From positions 654,501 through 718,500 of the forward strand of contig JALDNG010000090.1 in assembly GCA_024349245.1 (NCBI GenBank): a DNA stretch of 64,000 nt. The letters run 5' to 3'. Below the pieces are notes generated by a model. It was not told the origin of the DNA, ran no database searches, and was given only the letters and a program-made list of their open reading frames with translations. Both the position numbers and the translations under genes were made by a program. The stretch is from Neodontobutis hainanensis. Its lineage: Eukaryota; Chordata; Actinopteri; Gobiiformes; Odontobutidae. Shown piece after piece: positions 24,301 through 38,553 of the stretch (positions are counted from its first letter, which is position 1; every line of letters begins with the position of its first letter).

Positions 24301-25720
24301 CAGCACAGCCACTACCTTGAAGCACGCCCTATGTTTGAGTGGATCAGAGAACAGAAGCCTCTTCAATAGACAACAGATTGACAGGAAACAGGGGGAGAGA
24401 GAGGGAACGACACTGGGAAGTAGACCCAAACGAGATTCGACCCCCCTTACCCTTCCCATAACCTTGTTTCTTGATATTTATCCACAGCCTGTTGTTCATG
24501 TCCATCAGTCCTACGTGACAGCGAAGCAGTGCTGTGAAGGACTCAGATTCCATTCAGAGCTGAGGCCAGGATGCATTCACTGACTGTAGACCCAGTTGTA
24601 ATAACTCTGTTAAACCTGTGTGACTAATTTGACCAATGAAGTTTTAGTTGACTCTGACATCAGTGATCAGTCGACCAGAGGCTCTCAGCCCTTAATTCTA
24701 ATTAATGGCAATGCATTTGAGCTTAGAACGTTTACTATACTAAAATACTATTTATATCGCACACAGAGTTACACTTGTATGACATCCCCAGCACACACGG
24801 CTCATCAAGCCTCTCCAGTAGTTACCTGGACCCAACTGTGGGGCACTGACCTGTAGTGTACTGTTCATTATAAACATGCAACAATATTTTGCTAATGACA
24901 TATGCCTGGAAGTCATCCCCATAACTAGCCTCGAACCAAATGACTTTTTATCATAAACTAAATAAAATTCAACCTAAAATTGTTCAGGAAGCCAATACAT
25001 TCACGAGGCTGTGTATAAACCCCTCAGATACCCCGTGGCGGTTACAGTTATTAACGAACACTGTTTATTGCTGCACTGACTTCTCATCCCCCTCCAACCC
25101 TCCGCCTTTCTGCAGTTCTATCTGGTAAAAATCATAGATGTTAACTCCGGCAGGGCCATGCAGCACATGTGGTGGCAAACAGATGGTTTGTGCCGACGTC
25201 TTAACTGTTTGGATAATGTAATGTGCATGTCTGTGGGGTGTGGTTTCGCGGGCCGCTGTAGTGCGCATTGATTCTGCATCAAAGAACCAGTGATATTAAA
25301 AATTGTCACTCAGTTAGAGCAGCGGGCAGAAAGCTTCATGATTTATTCAGTGCATCCAGAGTCAGTGAAAGTGAAGCAAATACATCTTGCCACTCTTGAC
25401 ATTATTGCTTTCTTACTATTCTCATTAGTTTTGGAGTCCGTGTTATTATTTGCAGGAGTGGGGACATAGTGAAATAGTTGCCCAGGTCTTTCGTAGCTTG
25501 GGGGTTATTGGGGTTGAGAGGTGGAATTTGGCAAATAGGACAGGGGGGGTAGTTTACACCACATTTTAAAATCTCCTGCAACATAGCAAGTGACCTATGG
25601 GTGAGCTGATGCAAGGATCAGTGGTAGGCAAGTGGGAGGCTGTACAGCATTGAATCATGGCCGGAGGGGCTTGGCTCTTTGGGCTTTTATGCTAACACCA
25701 GCGCTCTGAGTCAGTGGAGT

Positions 25721-25754
25721 CATATTACTGCTACCAGATAGTAGCAGTAATATG
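25721..25754. repeat. Perfect hairpin, 14-bp arms, 6-nt loop
   Basis: CATATTACTGCTAC, loop cagata, then GTAGCAGTAATATG. Confidence 0.92.
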
Positions 25755-25876
25755 CACGAGGAGACCATGAAGATGGCAGCACTGGTGACAACAGATACCT
25801 TTTCTGTCTGCAGGCAATGGGAGCTCAGATCATCGTAAAAAATATATGACCATAAAATAATATATGTTACAGCTTA

Positions 25877-25902
25877 AATATATATATATATATATATATA
25901 TC
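25877..25902. repeat. Short (TA)n tract
   Basis: About 13 TA units, some 90 bases before the L1-type insertion. Confidence 0.93.
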
Positions 25903-25994
25903 CAAACACTTGCTGTTCAAGCTGATTGTATGTTTACATAGACAGATGGATGACATCACTAGGGCCTATGACCTTTGACCAGTTGGTTGATTAG

Positions 25995-28331
25995 CTCTCT
26001 TATTGGCTAAAAGATTACGGTCTGTTCTGGACTCCATCATAGACGAAACACAATCAGGCTTCATGAACAAAAGGCATATAGGAAATAACATTAGGCTTAT
26101 TTTAGATATTTTAGATTACCCAGAAATGGTAGAGGAGGGTGGGCTCATGCTGTTTGTAGATTTCTACAAAGCATTTGACACCGTTGAGCATCCGTTTATT
26201 CTACAGTCCCTTAATAAATTCGGTTTTGGTAACTTTTTTTCCTCAGCTATTAAAAGTCTTTATAACAATAGTAATAGCTCAATTAGACTACCAGGTGGTA
26301 TGTCTCCCAGGTTCAATGTCTCTAGAGGCATCCGACAAGGGTGCCCGGCTTCGCCTTACCTCTTCCTATTGGTAGCCCAGCTTTTGTCTGATCATATTAA
26401 ATCAAGTGAGATAAACGGCATCAATATTTGTGGTAGAGAGCTTATTATATCTCAACTGGCGGACGATACCACTCTCTTCCTTAGAGATGAAAATCAAGTC
26501 TCTGGTGCAATACATACCATAGAAAAAATTTCCATGGCCTCTGGCTTATGGCTGAATATCAATAAGTGTGAAATCATGTCTATTAAGGACTGCATGAAAT
26601 CTTCCATTTGTAGTATCCCAGTCAAGAGTGAACTTGTTCACTTAGGTATCACAATTACCAAGGACCATCAAAAAAAAGGACTTTATTGAATTTCGACCCT
26701 ATTATTCAAAGAACCAGAAAAAAAGCTGAACCAGTGGCTGTTGCGGGATCTCTCCCTCAGAGGCAGAACCCTACTGTCTAAGACAGAAGGCTTATCACGG
26801 TTAACATATCCAGCGCTATCTCTGTATGTGGACAAAAAACATATTACTGAGATTGACAAGCTACTTTTTAATTTCTTATGGAAAAATAGAACTCATCATG
26901 TGAAAAAGTCTGTTCTAATAAATGACTATGAAAAGGGTGGATTAAACTTTATTGATTTCTGTACTCTCAATAATACTTTTATATTTTATATATTTATTAT
27001 TTATTTTATTTTTTTAAATAAATTGGTTAAAACATTTCTTTTAAAATCCTAATTCTATTTGGAATGCCATACCATATCATATTCTATCAAAACTGGGTGG
27101 GTTGAGCTATTTCTTAACCTGTAATTTTAATATTGATAAAGTCCCGATAAAAATGGCGTCCTTTCACCGCCAGGCCTTCCTTTCATGGTCTCTTATTTTC
27201 CAACACAACTTTTCACCAAACAAATATTACATATGGAACAACAAAGACTTACTATTTAAACACAAATCTCTATTTATTGATTACTGGTTTAATAATAACA
27301 TTATTTTTGTTGACCAATTATTTAACAAGGATGGTTGTCTTTTTTCTTATAATGAGTTTCTAGAAAAATACAAAATTCCCGTGTCTCCTGGAGATTATGC
27401 TAAAGTCTTTGGAGCAATTTCCTCTGGTGTCTGCATGTTATATAAAGCTCAACCAAGATTGGACACACAACAACTATCTTTGTTATCGCTGACTGACACT
27501 TCAGTTGGTAAGATTTGTTTTTCTTGTAACAATGGTAAAAACAATAAACTAATTAGATCCCTGTTTAAAAAAGATATTATCACAGTCCCATATGTGGTTC
27601 CATACTGGAATAAATTTGTGCAAAACATTGACTGGAAGATAGTCTGGCTCTTACCCAACCAATATTTGCTGACCAACAAAATTAAAGAAATATCATTTAA
27701 AATAATTCATAAGTTTTACCCGTCCAATGATCATATTGTAAAGAAATTTAAAAAAGACATTGATGTAATGTGCACTTTCTGCTCTATGAGTATTGAAACA
27801 GTTACCCCCTTGTTTTGGCACTGCCCTTTTGTCCAGCGTTTCTGGTCTGACATTTGTAATTTTATTGCAGAAAAAATTGAGAAAGATTTCAAGTTGTTTT
27901 GGAAGGATGTTCTTTTTGGCCTGTATGACCTCAACAGAAGTAAGACTAGTCCTAATGAAACTTTCATTATTAATCTCATTATTCTCTTGGCAAAATTTTA
28001 CATTCATAAATGTAAGTTTGCACGTTCCAAAACATCTTTTATTGCTTTTAACATTGAGGTCAAGCAATATATCAACACAATCAAGTATCTTATCTCTTAA
28101 TCAAAAGGCAATAAAAACAGTGAAGGTGTGTAAACAATTTGATATATTTTTGTAAATTTATACTTCCCCTGGCAAAATGTGATGATGTGAGTCTTTCTTT
28201 ATGGTTTTGTTTATGTTATAAAAAAAAAAAAATTGCAATGTTGGAAACTGCACAATGTATTATTTTTATAAAGGAGTTGAATGTTCATGTAAAATGTGCA
28301 ATTGTTGAATAAAAAAAAAAAAAATAAATAA
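25995..28331 (+). mobile_element. 5'-truncated L1/Tx1-type LINE with 14-bp target duplication
   Basis: AGTTGGTTGATTAG occurs at 25981-25994 and again at 28332-28345, directly after an A-rich tail (28309-28331), so both borders are exact. The copy starts inside ORF2. About 26003-26680 encodes reverse-transcriptase motifs: FVDFYKAFDTVEH (motif A), GIRQGCPASPYLF (motif B) and QLADDTTLFLRD (motif C). A frameshift in the A run near 26668-26676 and others near 26720 and 27000 break the frame. It resumes at 27102-28100 with the C-terminal region, including a CCHC-like CTFCSMSIETVTPLFWHC. A 230-base 3' UTR with AATAAA motifs follows. The endonuclease and ORF1 are missing. It lies in the same orientation as kirrel3 and may supply a cryptic polyadenylation signal. 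The L1/Tx1 clade call is from motif memory; the insertion borders are seen directly. Confidence 0.93.
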
Positions 28332-30583
28332 AGTTGGTTGATTAGTTTAATAAGCTAAGTCTGACCAAAATCTCAGCTGAACAATCACACATCAGGTAAA
28401 GTAGAAAAATTAAAGAAAAAGCAATAAAAAGGAAACAGTAGAGGATTGGCCACTCTCGGCCAAGTTTTGTCACTTGTGATGGAGAGGTCTTGCTAAGAGA
28501 AGTAGATTTCCCAGGAAAGGAAGAGACAATCTGTACAAATCCAAATGTATTGATCAAGAGCTATGAGTCCAGGCACGCAGACATATTTTCTTTATCCAAA
28601 GTCCGGAGAGCAGAGAGACAGGAATGAACATGTGTGTGCAGAGCTCTGGTCACACATGATGAATGAGTCATGGAGCCTGCTGTGGGGCCTGAGGGCAGTC
28701 TCAGAAGAGCCAGCAGTAAACAGAAGTCCTCCATGGGCACACTCCAAATTCTGCAAAGATGACTCTTCACTGGTCCTTTAAACTTAAAGGATGGATGAAA
28801 GTCACAAGGATCTCGGCTAATTATGGTTACAAAACACACCAGGGGTTAGCTCTAATGAGCATTCATCATCAAACATTAATTTTTTTTATTTTATTTAAAT
28901 TGCTCATTAGATAAAATTGAACTGCATGACATGCTTAGTTCTATTACTTTTTCCTCATGACACTGATCTAACATTAGTTACCTTAGTACAGGTTTAGCCA
29001 ATTCAATCCATAATTAAAAAAAAATATATTTTTATAGGCCCCTTTTCCAAAAATGCCAAAAACGACATTGAACTTTTCACCACAGATATAAAGCATACAA
29101 AAAAAAACTAAAATGTGACCTTGATTATGATAAAAAAGAAGCTAAAACTGTTACTGGCGCACACCTTACATTTGAACCACTGCAACACAAAGCATAAATT
29201 CTCCTCACAACCATCAAAGCGCTGAACACAGTGGTCCGGGGCTCGCTGAATCACTGCCGTTACGTCGAGTCATGAAGACATCACAGACGCGCGCTTTCGT
29301 CAAGGCTGTCTTCATCAAGGGGCCGACTGGAAAAGACAAAACAACTGAGAGATGAAGGCAGTGCTTGCTTTCAAAACCCATTCTGTCAGATCAGCTTAAA
29401 CACACACACCCTACCTGCAGCTCGGCACTTTCACTGAATCCATCACACGCCCCGTGGCCTAAATGAACATTTTCATTAGCTTAATTTAGATGAGATGCAA
29501 TCTAAATGATCCCCGAGAGGAAAAGTGGGTCACCAAAGCGCAGCACAATACAGATGTAAGAGAAGACAAACAATTAAACACATTTATGCTGGAATAACAC
29601 GTGTGTAAAAATAGAGTTTTAGTCGCTATAAGTCATACCTTTGTCCTTGTTTTTGTGTTGTGTGGTTTTTCTGTTTGTTCAGCCTCGAGGGCTTTCGTTG
29701 CACATTGCCAGCTCTTACATTTCAAGTTATAAATGTAGAATGCAGTGTTTTTGTAACATGCAAGCAGCTCTTTTTTTTATCAGGTTCAAAGTCTTCTGTG
29801 TACTTTCAGGCCAAACTAAAAGAGGAGCTGTAAAAAACAGTCGATTATCATTCTTATCTTTCTTTACTTTGTTTAAACCTTTTTATACAAGTTTCCAATG
29901 CATCAGAATTTTGTTTACATTTGTGCATGGAAGCGCTTACTCACTACAAGGCCAGTCATTGTCAGAGTCGGGACACAATGAAGCAACGCTCCGTCATACG
30001 CTGCTTTGGTAATAGAAGACAAAGCTTGCTTACTGATCCATACTGATTGTGATGTTTAACAGAAGAAATAATGGAAGGTGCATGATCAAACAGGCATGTC
30101 TTACGACAATAAATGATGTATGCAAACAGCTTAGCTTAGATGATTGTCAAGTAAAAGTGCATTAGTTTGCATTGTAACAAATAGAATGTAAAAAAGTAGT
30201 GTTTTGTATCCATTTATAACTGTGACCAAACAACAGAGCAGAGAATATTGCTTGATGTTTCATTTGTAGGCAGTTTAAGCTAGTTAAGAACTAAAACTAA
30301 AAAAGAGTGGTGGGGCTTTATGACTTGTTTTGCAACGTGCGAAAAATACAGAGTACAGTACGAGCCTAACAGAGTAATATACTTTACCTGAAATATTGTC
30401 TTTCTCATAAACAGAAAGATAGACAGGACTTAAGACTCCCTAATGTGTATTTTACTGATCCTCTCTAATGGGTTAGAGTTTGTTATAGGTGATGCCTAAA
30501 GAAAAGTGCATTCCCACTGTGCAGTTTTTATGAGATTTAAATTCAATTAGAAGTGGACTTTCAAAAACTTGATGGGTTGCCAA

Positions 30584-31950
30584 CAGGGCTTGACATTAAT
30601 ACCCGCCAAATCACCAAATGTGAGTGGATCTCAGGGTAACACAGCCACTTTAATGGAAGGGATTTTATGCCAGTGGCATGCCTACCATTAGCCAAGAGTA
30701 GGCAATTGCCTAGGGCCCCAATATGCAAGGGCCCCAACAAGCACTGGACCAAAACTGACGGGAAAATTATCTATGAGCAGTGCTGACAGTGAGGAGACTG
30801 TAGCCTGAGTGTCTCCAGACTCAGATAAAGCTCCAGTCCAGTGTATATCCCGTGCTCTGTCCCGGACCTTAAACACATCTACATGTTTAAGTCTAGTCTT
30901 CAATATGCATCTCGATTACGTCCAACGTCGAAACTACTGTAAACACACAAGTTCTATAGCAATGTTGCAACTCTAAATTTCCTTTAATCCTTTCAAAATA
31001 AAGGCTGTGCCATTTGACAACAGTTAAGACCACTTTTTTGGTGGAGAAAAAGACAGAGCGTTAGAGCTGCACAACTTTATTTGATTTCTAAAAAGACAGC
31101 TTCCCCTGAACAGCAGATGATACACAGCAGGTTAAACAATCAAATAGATTAGGCCTACAGTCAGTGACCAGACTGTAGGCCTACTTTAGAGTTGGACATA
31201 AAAGGCATAAAAGCAATAAACTTTCCAGATGTAATCTTTAATAAATCAGAAATGATCTGAGTAGGCCTCTGTAATATGGGCTTTAGTGTAGGCTCTGCTC
31301 CTGGGGCAGGACACACTTTCAGAAGGCTCCTTAAATAACAAAAGGTCCTGATCAAAACGCTGGTCTATTCATTCATTTAAATGTCTAACATTAGACATTG
31401 TATTGGAACTTTTAAAAGTATTACATTTGTTTAAGAACAGAAATCAATAACCCACAACAAGAGGGTCATCCTATTAAAAGAGTCATGATGATGGTTATGA
31501 ACTATAATTTTGCAAATCCACTCTTGATTATTATAAACAGCACTTATCTGTGATTCAGATGCAGTTATTAAAGAACTGGGGCAAATCCATGTTTTTTTAG
31601 TTTTATATTTACTCACCCTGTAGCAGCTAAAATCTTCATAGACTTATTTAAAAAGCTCAAAAATTAAGGGAACTGAATATATTTTAATTGAAAATTTTCT
31701 GTGGGAGTACCCTCAGACCTTGTGACAATGTCGGCAAACCTTTATTAAATAGCTTTCATTTGGTGATGTGTGAATAATTATTAATGAAAAACAACCAAAT
31801 TAATGTTTTTTTGTGTCTTGTTGTTTGACAATTGAGGAGGGGCTGCTGACTCTCTCAATCTCAAGGCCTACCGTTACATTAAAGCAAACACGAGGAAGAG
31901 CCCCCTCTCAAAGGTTTGCCTAGGGGCCCAAATTTGCTAAACCCAGTATT
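30584..31950. mobile_element. Probable degraded interspersed repeat
   Basis: The segment opens with cagggcttgacattaat, a motif I recall from fish repeats. It contains ttgcctagggcccca at 30705-30720 and a near-identical ttgcctaggggccca at 31916-31930. I cannot define clean termini or a target duplication, so the class is uncertain (hAT-like is one option). No transposase frame is seen. Confidence 0.35.
31150..31183. repeat. Perfect hairpin, 13-bp arms, 8-nt loop
   Basis: TAGGCCTACAGTC, loop agtgacca, then GACTGTAGGCCTA. It lies inside the degraded repeat at 30584-31950. Confidence 0.92.
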
Positions 31951-33837
31951 GATTAACGCCTAATGATTAGCTGTTTTATTGGCTATAAACTTGCCATTGT
32001 TGCCAAAACAACATCAAAGCTACATAGCCGTTAGTATTCATATAATTACATAATAATTCAAAACTATAGACCTAGTAAATCATCAGGAGGTAGGCTGCAT
32101 TTGTGCTCACTTCAGAATCAAAGAAAAGATTAAATCAAATGACAGCACATTCATTTCAAAATGTTAAACCAATGCTCTTTTCATTGAAATATAGTATGTG
32201 TCCTTATATATTTTTTTCAATTTCTTTTGTGTCATTATTAACTTCAGTCCTCAACATACATAACAAATATTTATGAATTTATGACATTTTAACCCCTTAA
32301 ATGCCAGGTTTAGCAAGTAGTTTGTTTGCGTTCCAATGCAAAGAAAACACTTTTTTTTTTTTTTTTTTGTGGAGGTTTCTATCCAAACCTTGGACTGTCA
32401 TAACGCTTGTAAATAAATTGCTCCACCTGGGTCCCTAGAACACATAAAAAAATGTGTTTTAAATGGTTGCCATAGAAACAAGAGGAGATTTCAATCCCAG
32501 TAAATGGAAAAAAACATCATGTTGGAATGGTAGTGTAGTGGAAAGATTAAAGATTTTGAATGGGAGTCAATGCCACAAAAAAATGCCCGGGGGACTATTT
32601 AAAAAAGAAAAAGGCATTTCTAAGACTCTAAGACCTCCATCCTAAGGTTTGTCAACTGACTTATGTCAATTTTAGTATCTTTCTTTTGGCAATTTAATTT
32701 TATTTTTGTTAGGAAGTTCATGAATAATAAAGCTGTCTGTAGAGGCAAGTAGCCCAATGCCACAAGGCACTAGGGTGCTTAGGTACGTATGGCGTTTTGA
32801 CGGATGAAACATCCAACAGTCCAAAATTACAGCAAGTAATTATTGACACATTTTAGCCATCCATATAATCCACATATTACTCACAACTTCCACACTGTGT
32901 ACCTCCACACATGCAACACATGGCACAAGTAACTCTGCCCACCATAGCGCCTCACAGTGGCAGGAGGTACAAGCCAACTAAAGAACATCCAAATGGCTCT
33001 TACACTGTCTATTCTGCTTCTGCAGGGAAGGTCTAACAGGTCAAGGGCAGTTCCACTTTGTTGCAACACTGATTTTACCTAACTTTTGTAAAAGGTTGAA
33101 CATTTCTTGTTACTCTTTATGTATTTTTTGGAGATCTGGTGACTAAATGTCTGATTCTGCAGTTTTGCCTGAGCTGAGCTGCTGCCTTAATATGTGTTTC
33201 CAAACTGGTACAAAGCATCTATGTATTTCTTCAACGCTAACATAAGCATCTGTCCATTGGAGTTTCCACTTTTTGTTGGTTCTTTTGTTCAATCGTATGT
33301 TTGTTCATGCATGAGGGTTGGACAATAGCAAGTTAATTGCAAGATTTTTCTAAAGTCTGTGGAGTTAGTTCTTGTAGTTTATCTCTGTTAGCAAGCCGTG
33401 TGAGTGCAATCATTCAAATGTTGATGCTAATGTATGAAAACCATTTCCCCCAGAGTATGGTCAGTGTGTGGTTAGAGTAGGATCAATTGCAGGTGGACAC
33501 TTCTCAAATGGATGCCGTGAATTAGCGAGCTTATGCACTGACAGAACGATGATGTGGGTGAATGTAATTGTGCCCTGCCGCAATTATGTTTCAAACTAAA
33601 AGGATGCAGTTGTCTTTAAGGGTAACTCAAAGTGCTCGTAATTCACTTAGATTTCCTCATGTGGTTCATCTTTATTTTTTTGTGTTCAAGCTGTCTTTAG
33701 ACTTTGGAGGTAGTGTTGCTAGCTTAAATCCTTTCATCTAAAATAAAGATCAATAGAGGGTTTATTATAAAAAAAACATGAGCAGCTTTTTAGCTGTGGA
33801 TGAAAGATGTTCTTCCATTAGAGGTAAAAAGTTCATT

Positions 33838-33866
33838 ATTGTCACTGCAAAGTTTGCAGTGACAAT
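33838..33866. repeat. Perfect hairpin, 14-bp arms, 1-nt centre
   Basis: ATTGTCACTGCAAA, g, then TTTGCAGTGACAAT. Confidence 0.92.
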
Positions 33867-34129
33867 AAAAATTGTATTTAAGAAGAAAGAAGTGAATCCT
33901 TAATCCCTGTAATATAACTGGTTTGTGTAGTTCTTTACATACACTTTACTTTTCAAGTGCACAGCTGCACTCATATCAGTTAGTTATATTTAAGTAAGTA
34001 AAACTTACCCACACATACTGGTCAGTGCCTGGACAGTGTAGCAGAAGAGAAGGCTCAGTCCAAACACTGCAACAAAATGGCTTCTAAGTACTTTCCAACT
34101 CTTTGTGAAAAATGTTATGTGACAGAAAC

Positions 34130-34169
34130 AGAACATCCCATGTCCAAAAGAAAGAATATGGGATGTTCT
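34130..34169. repeat. Perfect inverted repeat, 12-bp arms, 16-nt spacer
   Basis: AGAACATCCCAT and ATGGGATGTTCT, separated by an A-rich 16-base spacer. Confidence 0.9.
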
Positions 34170-36949
34170 TTATGGAGCTAGGAAATAAGTATTTCCCCAC
34201 TTTATTAACTGCAGCATTATAAGCAGAGGAGGAAGTTACGTTGAAGCATGGCACTGTATAAAAGGTTTAGTCTTTTTCACACCTAAGAAGTCAACAGGTG
34301 CGTTGTAGGAAAAAAGAAAACACAAAAGAAAACAAGAAAAAACTCCCTCACACTGCTGCCTTCAAAGACACTAGCCATATGGCGTCATTTATTCACAACC
34401 CCCAAAAAACCTAAATAAATGATGCCATAATACACTGATTGGCTCGTGTCTTTGAAAGCAGCACCCACGCCTTTAAACGTGCTGATGGGCAAACAGTCTG
34501 TATTGAAGCCTGATGAAGGTCATTGGCTAAAATAAATGTTTGAAATAAGAGTGAGACAGTCTGTGGGAGTTTTTTTCTTGTCTTTTACAACCGTAAAATG
34601 CACTCCAACAGACTCACCTTATCTTCAAGCAAATGACTTTGTGCATTTATGGAAATCAGTTGTGTGGCTCTAAATTTAGTTTTGGACAAATTTGAGCAAA
34701 TCTAAATCTGAGTACATTGTGCTTTCATTACCAATTTTTAATTACACGGGTGTAAGATGTTGTGGCTCTAGAGCAGTGCCTTTTTATAAACTTGGGTTAA
34801 CGCAGATTGTTGCAGTCCGTCAGACATATTCTAAAAAAGCAGTGATTTGTGCAATGGATTGACAGTAACCTCCTTTCAATACGGAACATCTAGAGGTTTC
34901 TAAAGGAGATGAGGAAGCAATAAAACTTGTTTCCCATCTCCATTCCTTAGTAGTAAGAATAAAGGTATTGCTTATCATGGTGACCACAAAGTAGGATTGG
35001 AACATTGCTGAGGAGGAACATCCTAACCAATTCAATGTATTAGCTTCAGAATGAGAAAAGGCAGCTCCGAAGGCCAAAAAAATGTGTTATGTTACACAAA
35101 TGTTATGTTTAAATGACATATAATATATACAACAGATTTAAATTTAAACAAATTAGTGGATCTCCTGTAAAGGCAGTTAGTGCTAAGATTACACTAGTAA
35201 AAGGTCACAATCTAAAAGTAGCATGAGAATATTACATTTGCCATTTCAAATTACAGCACAGTGGACCATATGTATTTGTGACCATACTAGTCTCTTGCAC
35301 TTCTCATGTTGATAGTGTTCTGTGAAGAAGCAAAGGTTTGAGATCTAAATCAACTCTACCACATTTTTTTTTCTGTTTTCAATTATAACCCAGCGAATGT
35401 TTCAACAACCACAAAATAATCAACAGTATATTGAATTAGCCTTCCAAAGATAATATAGCATACAGCAAGGCATCATCATGTATTGAGGACAGTTTGTAGT
35501 CTTAACGCTGCTTAGTTTAGAAAAATGATAAATTACTGTGACAGGAAAAAATTATTTAAATTAAGGAAAAAGAGTTACAGTTTACGGATGTTGTTCAGCT
35601 ACTGTTTGTAATAATCCCAAGTGACATAAACCACAGTTGTCTGTCAATACTTTCAGACACTAACACTCGATCATCCAGCTTTTGAGCGGCAGATTTGACG
35701 AGGAAAACAGCTCCGCCTCCCACTGTTTAAACGACTTCTGCGACAGTTGTAAATGACTTTATGGAGCAGATGGAGCAGATATGAAAAATCCACAGGCATT
35801 AAAGCATCATCTGTAACTGTACCAAAGCGAGACCCACAATAAAACATGTTGACTGTTCTGTTCTTTGCTGTAAACACATTTCGAAAAACATCTTTTGAGT
35901 GAGGCTGTTTACACGTCACATTCATTATTCACACTAAAAGATTTTATGGGCGTCTTCTATGGAACACAGTCTTCCAAATCAATTCTATCTTTGCAGTGTC
36001 TCATAAATATGGATGTTTTGGTAAAGTAGAATGTCATCATTCAAGCTGTGTGTATATGTAATGTTAAATTTAAACAATTTTTCAATCACAATTAATACTT
36101 TCCTATCTGGAAACCCATCCAAACACTCACTAATTTCATAAATTAATTACAATCTCAGAGCTAAATTTAAATTTTAAGCAGAAATGTCCTGGCTTTTCTG
36201 AAGTGATGATTCAGTGTCTTTATAAGAACATTTTGTGCAGTAATTATTCCATGTGTACAGTGGATTTTAGGAAAATGTTGGAAAATGTTGCAAAAATACG
36301 GCCATTTTTACAAAATTATGTAAAAGTTCTTGCTGAAGCCCCCTTTATAAAATGCTCATGACAAAAAGCATACTTACATGGGTTTTCTGCATATGCACAG
36401 TATGTCATGGAGACTTGAATATTTAGACTTGGTTCAGTGAGATCCACAGTGAACCACAGCTCCAGCTCCGAACAAGCTCATTTTATTTCTAATACAGTTA
36501 TCTTAGAAAGAGGCACAAGAAGTTTACAAAGACATAGACGGTGAATGCACTGCAGCCATCAGACATTGTGGGCAACTCCGCTAAAACGTGTGCTGGTGTC
36601 GGTTGTGTGGAGTGAATCTGTTTCTGTTTACTTGCTGTCTCCAGTTTGGTCAGAGGCTGAACCGTTGACAAGATGTATGTCAGTGTATATTGGTGCCAAC
36701 AAATAGGCTGTCAACACATTCATCTGAAACACTGGTTGAGCAGGTAAAATGAGGAGCAGGTGAACTGTCTGACTCTAGTCTGGCCATATGGATTAGTTAG
36801 CTCAGTAGGTTAGGTTTGATCAATAGCTGATGTTACTGTTCATTCTTGAGCTACAGCTCTTCATTACTGCTTTGAAGATTGGAAAATGCAGTGTTGAATT
36901 CAATTAGAACTGCAATCAAAATAAAACACACTCTTTGCTTTGTTACAGC

Positions 36950-37340
36950 ACGCTGTTGGTCTCTTGCCATGGACGAGACAGCACAGTGACCTGAGCTGGT
37001 CTATCGCGCTTTGGGAATGAGAACGGAATCATAATACATGTCGGGTTTTTAAATGAGGCTGAACTGACACCCTCGCTTTCCGATCCTTGGTGCTCAGGAA
37101 GTGCCATCTGCATGTTGCCTTTGATTCTGTCTTGCCCCAGATCTGCTGTCTAATGAGCTGAGTGCTCAATCAATAATTCACTGGTGTTTGAATAAAATCC
37201 AGCCTCATCAGATCCACTCTCATAAAGGAACATAATCAAGACCTTTCAGGCGTCCAGACACCGTTCCTGCTATTAGCTTTTCCGATTCTATGACTGGTCT
37301 ATTACACTGGCTTCATCTCCCATTTGCCTGACCTCTTTTG
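36950..37340. promoter_or_regulatory. Candidate conserved regulatory block
   Basis: This 390-base stretch has balanced composition and low repetitiveness, with motifs such as gtctaatgagctgag, tcaatcaataattcac and ctattagctttt. It contrasts with the AT-rich, homopolymer-laden flanks. Only a cross-species alignment could show whether it is conserved. Confidence 0.25.
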
Positions 37341-38553
37341 CAATCCTCATGTTTGGCTTTCAACATGAGCTCGTATTTATTAAAACACTACTTGCAAATC
37401 TAGCAATCAAAGGCGAAAGGTGGTTGTGCTCAATTTAAAACATAGCTGCAAAAGTCAAATTCCTCTCTGATGAAGGTTCTTGTAATACTTTTCATCTCGC
37501 CTGGCTGTATAATAGAAGTTTCTAATGCATCTGATTTCCTTTCACTTCCATTCTTGTGTCATATTCAAGGGTTTGCTCAAAGCAGATTCCATCTCAGCCT
37601 TTGGTTAACTACATTTATATTTGCCGAGATTTCAGAGACAACTTCTTTTGCTTTTGAGAAGAGTCTAAAAGCGGAATTTAAATCCTTTTCACACGTCAGG
37701 AAGGTCGTCTTAAGGTCTTAATAAATTAGCAGCGAATTGCCTCAAATGTATAACTACTATCTCCAAGCTGTTGCTCTCTGGAATATTACAGCCTTTTTGA
37801 TCATAACAGGGTGAATATGAACAACCTGGACTCTGCATTTGACTTTATTTAAAGGTTAAATGTAATTGCCTCACATTTCTCAGTCTTTTTCTGAATGTCT
37901 TTGGGTGTTTGAGGAAATAAAGTGGTACTTAATATAAAACTTCTTGCAGTAGCTTAGTGTTAGCTCAAGTGCTAATGAGATTACACAAAGAAAAACTCGG
38001 CTTTAGGCTTTGTATATGCAGCGCACATTAGGAGCTTATTACAGAAACCCTCAAAGCTTTAAAAGTGTAGCTCAAGGGATTGCACGAAACAAGCAAGAAA
38101 TGCTTTAAATTCTCTGAGATGGAAAAATTATTTTAACGTCGGCCAAAAGCAAGAGTTGCATCAAAACAAGACGCTTGTTTAAATGGCCATGCAGTGATCA
38201 GCCTTAACATTTTAATGGGTAATGAGGAAATGAGTAATGTGGATAAAACTAAGCACATTGCAGTACATTCAGAGAAAATGAAGGTATTGTTGTTATGGTC
38301 TTATCTTGTGCTAATTATCATATGCATCTGCCGACACTACTGCACTCTGCTCTCGTTTTTGTTACTAAATTTAAATCCTGATGTGTCTAAAATGATGATC
38401 AGTACAACATGTCACTAGTTCTGTAAGTGTGTGGTCCAGTTAATGGGTTTGAGTGGGTGTCAGGTGTAAAATATATTTTACTAAACGACCCTCAAAAGTA
38501 TAGTGCGGTATCAGCTTTGCAGAAGGGTCAAAGGTCAGGGCAGAGGGGTAAAA

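Noticed and set aside
27449..28067. Minus-strand open frames inside the L1-type copy
   Set aside because: They are antisense shadows of the LINE ORF2 C-terminal region.
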